Below, piece after piece: positions 8,188 through 16,718 of a stretch of DNA of 64,000 bases. The stretch comes from Clostridia bacterium (lineage in GTDB: Bacteria > Bacillota > Clostridia > Acetivibrionales > DSM-2933). The translations under genes were made by a program, and so were the position numbers. Positions within the stretch are counted from its first letter, which is position 1, and every line of letters starts with the position of its first letter. The stretch covers positions 1-64,000 of the forward strand of contig JAOABQ010000114.1 in assembly GCA_026418275.1 (NCBI GenBank), written 5' to 3'. The notes beneath the pieces are model-generated. The model was not told the DNA's origin. It was given only the letters and a program-made list of their open reading frames with translations, and made no database searches.

Positions 8188-10020
8188 TTATTTGGCATTC
8201 AGCAGCTCTACAATCTCGTAGAACCTTGTTGTAATCCAGTGTCCTTCGGACATTTGCTCCTTTACTTTTTGGGCAAGTTCTTTCATTCGGGGCACATATT
8301 CCTTGGGAAATTTCTCAAGGATATATAAGTATTCAACTACATCGGAGTAAATGCCCTTTGCCTTAGCCGTTTCAAACAACTTAAAATATGTCTCCAGAAT
8401 GACTTCATACCGTTTTTCATAACCGGAGTTTAAAAGGGCGTTTAAAGAATAAAAAAGACCTGCTTTCCTATACTTCACACTATCCAGTTTTGCAGCTATT
8501 TTATCCATAATATACGCAATACATTTGGGTTCATTTTGTGCCAAGTGATACACCAGTTCCTCCTGATTGAGTTGAATAAATATTTGGAGCCATCTTTTAT
8601 CCATCTCAAATTCCTTTGAAAGCCGATACTGCCCTGAGGTCTCATAATCAGCCTCGAAGGTTCTGACCCCATACTGAGATTCATAGTAGCTTTTGGTGGA
8701 GACATCATGCACCCAGGTATTTAGAAACCGGAAAACAAGCTTACCTTCTGCCGTTTGGCTTTTTTTAGCCCATGGGCTGTATTGTTCAAAAATATATTCC
8801 TTGGACCTTATCATAAACGATGCATTTAAAGCATAATCCAATATGTGCTTCCCTTTATCCTTCCCCAATTCCTCCAAAAGGGTATAGGCTTCCTCTTTGC
8901 CGTAGGAAAGCACTAAAGCTGCAATTCTTCTGGCTGTCAGTTCTTTCTGATATCCAAATGCAGTGCGGTAAACACTTTCTTTGTTTTTAAGACAATCCTT
9001 AAGGAAGTGAAAAAGCTCTTTATGGTTACGGTCATATAGACATTCTATAGTATCCATAAAGTATTCTGCCGTTTCGTCTTTTGGCTTTGGTTCCTTCTCC
9101 AGGTTTTCAAGGGTTTTCTGGGCTTCCAATATCAGAAGATCATCTATTTCACCCGGGTTACATATTTTGATTGCTATTTTTGCACCTTGCCTGTCTTTCC
9201 CCTTAAAAGCTTCCATTATACGAGCGATTCCTGCTGCGCTTCCAAGCTGGCTTAACGCCAGAAGTGCGGCTTCCTTTACCTCTTTCCTTTTTGCCTTGGA
9301 TTGCTCCAATAAAATATGTTCATACTCAGGGAAGTCTTTCAGGGCCTTTATAGCACTGACCTTAACTTCAGGTGATCCTTTTTCCAAAGCTTCAAGGTAT
9401 AAAGCTTCTCCACCCCTTTTCAAGAACTTGGATATAACATCCAGTCTTCTTGCACTGCCTTTCCCGCCTTCTATATTGAGATCCCTTTGAAGGATGGGAA
9501 CAATATGATCTCCCTGTTCTAATAGGATTTGATAACAAAGCTCCGCTATTTCCGAATAACTGTCATCCATCCCTCTTACCAACAGGCCTGTTAATCTTAT
9601 ATCATTAAATAGTCCCTCCTGATGTGCATCCCGGATAATTTCCAGTCTGCCCGCTCCCTTTGTTGATAAGGCATCCATCACAGGCTTTAGTCTTCGGTAT
9701 GTAATTCTGGTAAAACCTTTTACAGGATTCACTTCCATCTCCTGCATTTCACCGGCAGCCCCCGTCTGGCCTTGGGTATACATAATGGCATTCACCAGGT
9801 TGGAGAGTTCCAATAGGTTTTGAGATGAATTTTCCGGCGTTGAGGATAGTACTTTTTCAATAAGCTCGGCAGCACGGGCAAAAACAGGCGCCTTTTCACC
9901 GGATTTTTGCATCTGCGGAAGGAGCTTTTTTAAGCGGAAATCATCAATAGCCATATCACTTCCGGCCACTTGAAGCCTTTTCACTTCCTTTTGTGTATCA
10001 AATGTTACTGGTATACTCAT
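8188..10020 (-). CDS. HEAT-repeat-like scaffold protein of the MoxR operon
   Basis: A 610-residue all-helical protein. Residues about 130-300 show HEAT-like helical pairs (for example GSPEVKVSAIKALKDFPEYE and SKAKRKEVKEAALLALSQLG), consistent with a protein-binding solenoid. No catalytic motif is visible. In analogous actinobacterial loci the gene between SWIM and MoxR is annotated DUF5691; I cannot tell whether this is that family. GAGGGGAT precedes the ATG. A decayed second copy of its C-terminus lies at 11593-11790. Confidence 0.7.
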   Translation of the reverse strand: MSIPVTFDTQKEVKRLQVAGSDMAIDDFRLKKLLPQMQKSGEKAPVFARAAELIEKVLSSTPENSSQNLLELSNLVNAIMYTQGQTGAAGEMQEMEVNPVKGFTRITYRRLKPVMDALSTKGAGRLEIIRDAHQEGLFNDIRLTGLLVRGMDDSYSEIAELCYQILLEQGDHIVPILQRDLNIEGGKGSARRLDVISKFLKRGGEALYLEALEKGSPEVKVSAIKALKDFPEYEHILLEQSKAKRKEVKEAALLALSQLGSAAGIARIMEAFKGKDRQGAKIAIKICNPGEIDDLLILEAQKTLENLEKEPKPKDETAEYFMDTIECLYDRNHKELFHFLKDCLKNKESVYRTAFGYQKELTARRIAALVLSYGKEEAYTLLEELGKDKGKHILDYALNASFMIRSKEYIFEQYSPWAKKSQTAEGKLVFRFLNTWVHDVSTKSYYESQYGVRTFEADYETSGQYRLSKEFEMDKRWLQIFIQLNQEELVYHLAQNEPKCIAYIMDKIAAKLDSVKYRKAGLFYSLNALLNSGYEKRYEVILETYFKLFETAKAKGIYSDVVEYLYILEKFPKEYVPRMKELAQKVKEQMSEGHWITTRFYEIVELLNAK

Positions 10021-10035
10021 GACTCTATCCCCTCT

Positions 10036-11463
10036 CTAATATATAAACCGAATGACGCTGTTCTTATTCACTAGGCTTAAAGGTTGAACTCTCAAAGTCC
10101 GTTCATCCATGTTGTGATGGAACCGCACCAGGATGCTCCCCCCACTGAGATCCTCTTTTTCCATGATGTTCAGCATATGGCAGCTGGCAAGCTCATTCCC
10201 AAAGGGGTTATCCTCAAGGATCAACCGTTCCCCCGGAGCATCCTCCATTATGGTTAGGCCTTCCACCATTCCTATTTTTGTGAATTTAAGAAGCATGACA
10301 GGATTTTTATCCGCAAGGGGATTTTTTATTTGATTCCTTACAGTTTTTACTGCTTCTGCAAAGGAGGTACCGGCAAATGAATGTATTTTATCGAAATATT
10401 CTTCGGATAGGTCTTTTACCGTCATTTCCTCCCACCGCACTCTTGGATTCAGGTCTCCGGGATAGATGTAAAGGGTTTTTACACTAACCACAGAGTAGAA
10501 AGAATCGTCTTCTTTTATAAATTTGGCGGCTTTGAAGGGTCGGAAATTTTTAGTGGTCTCAATCCTCCCATCACTTAAATTCAACCAAAGCCCTTCATCA
10601 ACAAACTCATTTCTTGCCGTATCGGTATAAGAATTAAAGGACAACTGCAAAAGTTCCACATTTTCCTGTGCCATCCCCATTTCCTTGAGCTCAGAAAGCT
10701 GCCAGGCATGTCCCAGCCATTCATCAATGGTAGAAGTTTTGTCCAGCTGCATCTGGGGATCATTAAGACGCTTCTCCAGATATTCTTTGCCCTTTTTAAC
10801 CAGGGCATAGAGGGTGGTCAGCTTTTCCACAGCCCGCCCGTAGACTGTCTCCCGGTTTTGTTCTTCATTAAAAAGCTGGATAAACGCCCTTAACTGGATT
10901 TGAGCACCGGGCAGATAGTAGTTGCCCAGCTGTTTTGCCTGTTCATTGAGGGTGTCGGCGGTTTTGGAATTAAAGGTACCGATACCGGCTTTGGCAATAC
11001 TTAAGGTCACTTTTTCAAGCAGGTTTAAGCCTTCGAGCTGGGCTTTGATTTTCTTCGCCAGGGCGGATTTGTTTACTTTTTTCGGCGCGCTTTCAGCTTG
11101 TTCCTTCTTCTTTTCTTCTCTTTTTTCGGACTTTTGGCGCTTTGATGAAATATCTTCGGGAACCTCCGCCGTTTCAAAAGGTTTACCGCTCGCAAAAGCA
11201 TACATAAGTCCAAGGCAGTGCTTGCATGGGAACTGCCTGCTGGGGCAAGTACAACGGTAGACAGGGCTTTCAGGCTTCACAAAGTCCACGGAAGTCACAT
11301 AATTGCTTTTTCCGCTGCCTTTGCATTCACCAAAAATCAGCGTTTCATCCTCCGATTTATTAAGCTTTACAAAACTGCTTTTCTTTACAAGTCCCCAGCC
11401 GTTTGAAATGGCACTGGCATTGGGGGCAGTAGAATCAATAAATTCTTCTGTAATTTTAAACAT
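10036..11463 (-). CDS. SWIM zinc-finger protein
   Basis: A 475-residue protein with a SWIM finger (CxCxnCxH) near residues 74-87: CTCPSRQFPCKHCLGLMYAF. A Lys/Glu-rich linker follows (about residues 105-130), then a long helical and beta C-terminal region. SWIM fingers bind nucleic acid or protein. It is the first gene of the five-gene operon, with a consensus AAGGAGG site before the ATG. No promoter is clear in the 380 bases upstream, which contain a pseudogene fragment. Confidence 0.85.
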   Translation of the reverse strand: MFKITEEFIDSTAPNASAISNGWGLVKKSSFVKLNKSEDETLIFGECKGSGKSNYVTSVDFVKPESPVYRCTCPSRQFPCKHCLGLMYAFASGKPFETAEVPEDISSKRQKSEKREEKKKEQAESAPKKVNKSALAKKIKAQLEGLNLLEKVTLSIAKAGIGTFNSKTADTLNEQAKQLGNYYLPGAQIQLRAFIQLFNEEQNRETVYGRAVEKLTTLYALVKKGKEYLEKRLNDPQMQLDKTSTIDEWLGHAWQLSELKEMGMAQENVELLQLSFNSYTDTARNEFVDEGLWLNLSDGRIETTKNFRPFKAAKFIKEDDSFYSVVSVKTLYIYPGDLNPRVRWEEMTVKDLSEEYFDKIHSFAGTSFAEAVKTVRNQIKNPLADKNPVMLLKFTKIGMVEGLTIMEDAPGERLILEDNPFGNELASCHMLNIMEKEDLSGGSILVRFHHNMDERTLRVQPLSLVNKNSVIRFIY

Positions 11464-11592
11464 TTGACCTCCTTCTATGTCGTCATAACAGGTATTGACA
11501 TAGCATTATTTTGACTAAAATATATCTTGGCATAATTATATTATCCTTCACAATGTAACATGCTCTTTAAAAAGCTTTGTTAATTTTGCGAC

Positions 11593-11790
11593 TCATATAG
11601 TTTTTGAATTCAGTACCTCTGAAATCTCGTAGAACCTACCCACAATCCATGTTTCACCGGGCGTTTGATCTTGTACTTTTTTACCTAACGCTATGATCTG
11701 GGGTCCGTATTCTTTAGGGAATTGCTCCAAAATGAGATCAAACCGTTTTTCAAAATCGGTTTTGATCAGTGCATATACCTTCGAGTTCTT
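11593..11790 (-). pseudogene. Decayed copy of the HEAT-like gene C-terminus, internally deleted
   Basis: Translated on the minus strand, this stretch ends in EQFPKEYGP, ETWIVGRFYEISEVLNS, clearly homologous to the C-terminus of the 8188-10020 protein (EKFPKEYVP, GHWITTRFYEIVELLNA). Upstream it reads ALIKTDFEKRFDLILE, matching ALLNSGYEKRYEVILE of the intact gene. About 26 codons that separate these blocks in the intact gene are missing, apparently by joining at a repeated I-L-E. Stops close the frame further upstream and there is no start. Confidence 0.85.
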
Positions 11791-11844
11791 CCGATTTTTA
11801 TGTTAAAAGTTCAAAATTCATACTATATCTATTTCTCTGTAAGC

Positions 11845-14430
11845 TTAGTTAATCGCTGTCCAGCCTGTGTCATCAGTCCTTAATTTAAAATACCCATATT
11901 TATTATTAATTTGGCCGTAGAAGTAAACCCATTCGTCAACCATGTTTATAAAAAGCGTATGGTAACCAAGTCTCTTCCGGCCACTTCCATCCACTTTGAT
12001 CTTATATAGCCTCATCCCATCATCCTTATTCGAATAATATACCCATCCGTCCTTTTGATTTAGGAAAACACTGGCATCATCCGAGATTTTTGTCTTGCTG
12101 CTGCCATCTACCCGCATCTTATAAATTCTGCTCCCGTCATCCGTATTGGAGAAAAATATCCATTCCCCGTCAACTACACAATGTAGTCCATTCCCCAATT
12201 TGGATTTATTGCTTCCATCCGTCTTCATTTTATATGTTTCATATAAGTTTGAGCCGTCGCTTTTTTTTGTTTCCTTGCTATAGTAAATCCATCCGTTATA
12301 TACATTGACATTGTGGCACTTTCCATCATCAAGCTTTGTCCTTCCGGTTCCGTCGGTTTTTATTTTATATAAAAGTTTCTGGTCATCCATGAAATTTACA
12401 TAGTATATCCAGTCACCAACCACATTCAGATACATTCCATGGTCGTCACTTATCTTAATACGGCTGCTTCCATCCGTTTTTATTTTATAAATCCTTTTTT
12501 CACTGTTGTTTTGATAATAAATCCAATCCTCCAGCACATTAATCGAACCGCAGGCATCATCACTGATTTTCACCTTCCCGGTTCCGTCGGTTTTAACCTT
12601 GTATAATTTGTATCCATCACTACTATTGCTGTAATAGATCCAATCCCCTTTTTCGGCAACCATACTTATATTGGCATTGTTGCCCGGCCTATTGCCATAT
12701 ACATCTCTACTTGCCGCACTTAATTCCTTTATGAAGTTTCTTTTTATGATTACTGTTTTGGACCCACTGTTCCAGAACACATCCGAACCAAGGGCTTCAC
12801 TCACAAACCGCACAGGGACCATTGTATTGCCGTTTACAATCCTTGCCGCAGCATTAAGCTTTATCTCCTTATCATTTACAGTTGCAAAGCCGGCTCCAAT
12901 GGAAATTTTAACCCGGGTTCCGCCTTTAGAAGCTGCTGCTGTATCCGTTTTTGCATCCCATTCTACTTTTGCACCAAGACTTTCGAAAATACTTCTCATG
13001 GGCACCAAAATACTTTTATTCTGCATAACAGGCATTTGGCTGTATCTTTGCACCTTTCCATCAATAATAACATGAATTCCGTCGTCATCGGATTGCTCCA
13101 ATACATCCTCGGACGTATACGCATATACCCATTTTGCAATAAGCTTATAGGTTTCACGGTTTCTTTCTTCAAGTCTATCTGTCACAAGCTCCGGATCCTT
13201 TATCATATTAAACCCTTCTATGAAAAGGTTTCTGATTTGCGCGGAGCAGTGCAATAGTAAAAGTCCCGCAGTCCGCAGCTTATCTATACGCTCCGCCGTC
13301 GGGTTCTCCACAGCCGCCTTAAAACATTCCTTATAGTATTGAAGTGCATATTCCTTTATCCAATTTGTAGACACAGCAATGGAAATTTTATCCGAGGCCT
13401 TAACCGCGTTTCCAAAGTAGGGGATAAGCTTGGAGTAATCCCAAATCATTTTAGGTACGATGTATTTACCAAAAGCCAGCTTACCGATATTTGTATATGT
13501 AAGTGTTTCACCAACCGAGCTCAATGCCTCGGAAGTAAATTGCTTGCTATACTCAACAATTTTATCCTTGAAGGAATCCTCATACATAACCAAAGCTTTG
13601 TCCCCGGTTATGAGAATGGCATTCATATATTCGTCGCCTTTATTATAGTTTTTATGTACATAATCCATCAATTGGCGAATTTCAACTTCCCGGTCATTTT
13701 GTACATCAACCGCCCCAAAAAACTGTTTGAACTTTTCATAGCTCCAGGTACCAAACTGTCCAATGGTTAGGCCCATGGACCAAGCACTTGTAACCTTGCC
13801 AAACTTATCAAGTGAGTTCTCTAAAATATTAATTTCCTTATTTACCATCCTGATTTCGGATAAAGGTGCCTTGTTTTTTACCAACAGCTCTTTTTGTTTT
13901 TTCAATGCTTGCACCGTCGCATTGACCGGTGTATTGAAAAAGATGTTTGAAGCTTTATCTGCTGTATTAAATTGTTCTGACACGTGGTTTAAGTATTGAA
14001 GCTGCATCCGGCTCTGGGCGACAGCAAGCTCCTCCATATTGTCAATCTCAGTTCCGTCCGGTGTTAATAACAAGTCCATGGCAGGCCGCATCCTGGCTTC
14101 AAAAATCCTGTTATCGCTTTGCACAACATTTCCCAGCCCAATTCTGTGGGAAATCCCTGCCCACCAATACTCCATATTATAATCACTCAGTTTATCCAAA
14201 GCATCCACATAAACAAATTCATCAATACTATCCAAAATACCCTTGGCATTTTCTCCGAAATCATTCTCCCATGTAAACGTACATTTTTCGATTTCACCCT
14301 CCATCGCTAATTCCAACAACTCCACATTTCCCGGTGAAACGGCTGAGGAAGCTTGTCCATGGACTTGTACTGGCGCAGCTAATGCCATAGTCACTAAAAC
14401 TGTTAATGCGACAATCCTTTTAAATTTCAT
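11845..14430 (-). CDS. Secreted copper-amine-oxidase stalk / DUF5050 beta-propeller protein
   Basis: An 861-residue exported protein. It has a signal peptide (residues 1-26), a long helical region (about 30-430), a stalk domain of the copper amine oxidase N-terminal type (about 450-570, with SILVPMRSIFESLGAKVEWD and TMVPVRFVSEALG), then six or more DUF5050-like repeats (about 585-860), each with WIYYxN, LYKxKTDGxG and KISDD. Such repeats form propeller blades. It likely sits on the cell surface; ligand unknown. AGGAGA precedes the ATG. Confidence 0.82.
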   Translation of the reverse strand: MKFKRIVALTVLVTMALAAPVQVHGQASSAVSPGNVELLELAMEGEIEKCTFTWENDFGENAKGILDSIDEFVYVDALDKLSDYNMEYWWAGISHRIGLGNVVQSDNRIFEARMRPAMDLLLTPDGTEIDNMEELAVAQSRMQLQYLNHVSEQFNTADKASNIFFNTPVNATVQALKKQKELLVKNKAPLSEIRMVNKEINILENSLDKFGKVTSAWSMGLTIGQFGTWSYEKFKQFFGAVDVQNDREVEIRQLMDYVHKNYNKGDEYMNAILITGDKALVMYEDSFKDKIVEYSKQFTSEALSSVGETLTYTNIGKLAFGKYIVPKMIWDYSKLIPYFGNAVKASDKISIAVSTNWIKEYALQYYKECFKAAVENPTAERIDKLRTAGLLLLHCSAQIRNLFIEGFNMIKDPELVTDRLEERNRETYKLIAKWVYAYTSEDVLEQSDDDGIHVIIDGKVQRYSQMPVMQNKSILVPMRSIFESLGAKVEWDAKTDTAAASKGGTRVKISIGAGFATVNDKEIKLNAAARIVNGNTMVPVRFVSEALGSDVFWNSGSKTVIIKRNFIKELSAASRDVYGNRPGNNANISMVAEKGDWIYYSNSSDGYKLYKVKTDGTGKVKISDDACGSINVLEDWIYYQNNSEKRIYKIKTDGSSRIKISDDHGMYLNVVGDWIYYVNFMDDQKLLYKIKTDGTGRTKLDDGKCHNVNVYNGWIYYSKETKKSDGSNLYETYKMKTDGSNKSKLGNGLHCVVDGEWIFFSNTDDGSRIYKMRVDGSSKTKISDDASVFLNQKDGWVYYSNKDDGMRLYKIKVDGSGRKRLGYHTLFINMVDEWVYFYGQINNKYGYFKLRTDDTGWTAIN

Positions 14431-14455
14431 GTTACTATATCTCCTATAGATCTTG

Positions 14456-14875
14456 TTATGTATTTTCCTCTCTTTTTTTCATCATAAATTTATCCGGTTC
14501 TTTTACAAAGCCATACTTTTCATATAAGCCGTGTGCATCACTAGTCCCAAGAACTCCCAATAATCCTTTTATCTCCTTAGTTTCTATAACGCACTGAATC
14601 AGTTTTTTTCCCAAGCCCTTTCCCCGGTGCTTTTCATCAATGATTACATCCCCAAGCCAAAACATGGTACTATAGTCTGTAACAACTCTTGCAAATCCTA
14701 TCTGATGAGTACCGCAATATACCCCATAACATAATGAATTCTGAATTGCTGCTTCGTGGATGTGTCTCGGCCTGTTAGGCGCCCAGTAGCTCTTGGATAA
14801 TAAATTGCATACTGCATCGATTGATATTAAAGCTTTATCATTGCTTATAAGATATTCTCCTTCACGCCACTCCAT
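14456..14875 (-). CDS. GNAT family N-acetyltransferase
   Basis: A 139-residue single-domain GNAT enzyme (acetyl-CoA to an amine). The acetyl-CoA loop is KHRGKGLGKKLIQ (Q/RxxGxG/A), preceded by WLGDVIID (beta-4) and followed by LLGVLGTSDAHGLYEKYGF, the usual C-terminal signature. Substrate cannot be predicted. A GGGGG site precedes the ATG. It lies 25 bases from the next gene downstream on the same strand. Confidence 0.88.
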   Translation of the reverse strand: MEWREGEYLISNDKALISIDAVCNLLSKSYWAPNRPRHIHEAAIQNSLCYGVYCGTHQIGFARVVTDYSTMFWLGDVIIDEKHRGKGLGKKLIQCVIETKEIKGLLGVLGTSDAHGLYEKYGFVKEPDKFMMKKREENT

Positions 14876-15011
14876 ACAATAACCCCCATTCTATATCGTA
14901 GTACTATTTTAACATCCCGTATCTCTTTTTGAAAGCATTCGCTTTATATACTTAAAATTTCAGAATTCTCCCCTTTTTCAGTTAAGTTTTTTACACTATA
15001 ATATAATTCAA

Positions 15012-15149
15012 TTTTTCGATGAAAAAATCCGTTATTTTGAGCAATACCTCAAGACCGTAAAAAAGGGTAAAGATGCGGGCTACGGCCTTTTAAATATCCT
15101 CTTTCGCGACACCCTCAAGGAAGTATGGGATAACAGCTGTTATTTGTAG
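15012..15149 (+). pseudogene. Orphan coding remnant
   Basis: A 45-codon plus-strand open stretch reading like real protein (FFDEKIRYFEQYLKTVKKG, then DAGYGLLNILFRDTLKEVWD) ending in TAG. It has no start codon or ribosome binding site. I do not recognise the family; it looks like the 3' end of a gene whose front was deleted. Confidence 0.4.
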
Positions 15150-15196
15150 AAGATTTATCATAAGCAGCATCCTATTTTACAATTTAATTACAATGG

Positions 15197-15226
15197 TTGA
15201 CATTGGAATTTGTCCTGGTATATACT
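15197..15226 (+). promoter_or_regulatory. Sigma-A promoter of the rtcB-prfH leader
   Basis: TTGACA (15197-15202) and TATACT (15221-15226) with an 18-bp spacer. Predicted start near 15233, right at the first base of a long hairpin, 360 bases before rtcB. Confidence 0.8.
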
Positions 15227-15231
15227 TTATG

Positions 15232-15280
15232 TATGAATAAATTTGTAATTTACTCAAAAACATTTGCAATTTTATTCATA
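15232..15280 (+). promoter_or_regulatory. 5'-terminal hairpin of the rtcB leader
   Basis: TATGAATAAATTTG (15232-15245) pairs with CAATTTTATTCATA (15267-15280), 13 of 14 positions, at the predicted 5' end of the transcript. Such 5' stem-loops usually stabilise mRNA in Firmicutes. Confidence 0.6.
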
Positions 15281-15284
15281 ATAT

Positions 15285-15444
15285 CAGGTGAAAGGAGTGT
15301 TGGACATGACAGGAATCAATCAATATGAGGTGGTACATTTATAATTGAATATAGGGCCGTAAGTAGGATAGTAAAGGGATTTCGTATTTTTCCCGATAGT
15401 GCTCTTCTTACCGGCCATGGAATGTTTGTAGTAACCGTCACCTG
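15285..15444 (+). ncRNA. Structured leader RNA upstream of rtcB
   Basis: CAGGTGA (15285-15291) and TCACCTG (15438-15444) form a perfect closing helix. Inside, GGCCGTAAG (15355-15363) pairs with CTTACCGGCC (15407-15416) with one bulge. The short leader ORF 15306-15344 lies between the closing strand and this hairpin. It does not match a riboswitch class I recognise. The two terminators downstream make it likely to be a transcription attenuator. Confidence 0.5.
15306..15344 (+). CDS. Leader peptide upstream of rtcB-prfH (12 codons)
   Basis: ATG at 15306 has AAAGGAG about 9 nt upstream, a near-consensus site, and opens a 12-codon frame, MTGINQYEVVHL, ending in TAA. It lies in the structured leader, ahead of two intrinsic terminators. 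Short leader ORFs of this kind drive translation-dependent attenuation of genes answering ribosome inhibition in Gram-positives. The regulatory role is inferred. Confidence 0.55.
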   Translation: MTGINQYEVVHL

Positions 15445-15478
15445 AAAATTTGAATCATTGATACAAAACAACAGGAAC

Positions 15479-15503
15479 ACACGATAGGTTATCGTGTTTT
15501 TTT
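15479..15503 (+). terminator. rtcB: Attenuator terminator 1 before rtcB
   Basis: ACACGATA (15479-15486) and TATCGTGT (15490-15497) form a perfect 8-bp stem with a 3-nt loop followed directly by seven T. No gene ends here on the plus strand except the 12-codon leader ORF, so it must act on the rtcB leader. Confidence 0.85.
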
Positions 15504-15520
15504 ATTGCCTGTAAAGCGTT

Positions 15521-15549
15521 ATCCGTGGGTTACATCCACGGATTTTTTA
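15521..15549 (+). terminator. rtcB: Attenuator terminator 2 before rtcB
   Basis: ATCCGTGG (15521-15528) pairs with CCACGGAT (15536-15543), followed by six T (15543-15548). It lies 43 bases before the rtcB start codon and is the second terminator in tandem. A small CCCTTT/AAAGGG hairpin follows at 15552-15567. Confidence 0.8.
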
Positions 15550-15591
15550 TACCCTTTTACCAAAGGGATCGAAAGGAGAAAATTAAATTTT

Positions 15592-16698
15592 ATGAATGAT
15601 ATAACCATCATAACCTCCCAAAAGAATTGGTTGGAACAGGATGCTGTAATTCAGTTAAAACAAATAGCCGCTCTTCCGGGTGTAGTAAAAACAGCAGGCC
15701 TTCCCGACCTGCATCCGGGTAAAACACCTGTAGGTGCAGCCATTATAACTGAAGGTTTGATCTATCCTCATCTCATCGGCAACGATATCGGCTGTGGAAT
15801 GAGTTACTTTATGACTGAAATGGAAAGAAGAAAAGTCAAACCTGACCGGATGGTTAAAAGGCTGGAAGCATTACAAAGCTTAAAGGAAATAGATATTTCC
15901 GGTGTTTTTGATACCAGCAGTCTATCGCCTCTGGGTAAGAGCCTTGGAACCATTGGTGGAGGAAATCACTTTGCGGAACTCCAGGAAGTAGACCAACTAT
16001 TTGATAAAGAAGCATTTCATCAACTCGGCTATGACAAGAACCGCCTCATGCTTCTTATTCACAGCGGCTCCAGGTGCTACGGCCAGTCCATCCTGGATGA
16101 GTTTATCCGGCAGCACAGCGCCCAAAAGGGTTTAATTGAAGGCTCTGAAGCTTTTGATCTCTATCTTTCAAAGCATGATGATGCTGTTAACTGGGCAAAA
16201 ATCAACAGGGATTTGGTTGCTTACCGTATGCTCAAAGCCTTGGACATGGAAACATCTGCAGTAAAGCTCATCGACAGCATTCACAATAGTGTTAGCCCAA
16301 AGGACATGGATGGCAGGAAGGTGTTTATCCATAGAAAGGGGGCTGCCCCCGCGGATCAAGGCGCAGTGATCATTCCGGGTTCGAGAGGGACACTTACTTA
16401 CCTTGTGCTTCCTTCATCTGATACATCGGTTTCCAGTTATTCTGTTTCACACGGTGCAGGACGAAAGTGGGAACGGAGTGTGTGCAAGGCAAAGCTGGAA
16501 AACAAATATACAAAGGAAACCATTAGAACTACCAAGCTTAAGGGAAAAGTGATCTGCCAAAGTAACAACCTTCTTTTCGAAGAAGCTCCTGAAGCATATA
16601 AGAACATTGATACAGTGATTCAAAGCATGTTGGAATATAAGCTGATTAAAGTAGTTGCTGCTTTTAAACCGGTATTAACCTACAAGGCTTCTACATAA
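15592..16698 (+). CDS. rtcB: RtcB-family RNA ligase (RtcB2 type)
   Basis: A 368-residue RtcB ligase, which joins 2',3'-cyclic phosphate (or 3'-phosphate) and 5'-OH RNA ends using GTP and Mn2+. Visible motifs are LPDLHPG, IGNDIGCGMSYF (metal-binding Cys), NHFAELQEV, HSGSRCYG and SHGAGRKWERS (guanylylated His). It is shorter than canonical RtcB, as expected for the type paired with PrfH. ATG 15592 has AAAGGAG upstream; the longer frame from 15505 would start inside the terminators and is rejected. prfH follows after 20 bases. Known RtcB2-PrfH pairs repair and rescue ribosomes cleaved in the 16S decoding centre. Confidence 0.92.
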   Translation: MNDITIITSQKNWLEQDAVIQLKQIAALPGVVKTAGLPDLHPGKTPVGAAIITEGLIYPHLIGNDIGCGMSYFMTEMERRKVKPDRMVKRLEALQSLKEIDISGVFDTSSLSPLGKSLGTIGGGNHFAELQEVDQLFDKEAFHQLGYDKNRLMLLIHSGSRCYGQSILDEFIRQHSAQKGLIEGSEAFDLYLSKHDDAVNWAKINRDLVAYRMLKALDMETSAVKLIDSIHNSVSPKDMDGRKVFIHRKGAAPADQGAVIIPGSRGTLTYLVLPSSDTSVSSYSVSHGAGRKWERSVCKAKLENKYTKETIRTTKLKGKVICQSNNLLFEEAPEAYKNIDTVIQSMLEYKLIKVVAAFKPVLTYKAST

Positions 16699-16718
16699 TT
16701 TTTTTACAAGGAGGTCCC

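Noticed and set aside
15285..15444. T-box or rRNA mimic in the rtcB leader
   Set aside because: GAGGTGGTAC is only a weak echo of the T-box sequence and no specifier stem is found; GTAACCGTCACC recalls the 3' part of 16S rRNA, but the match is too short to claim mimicry.
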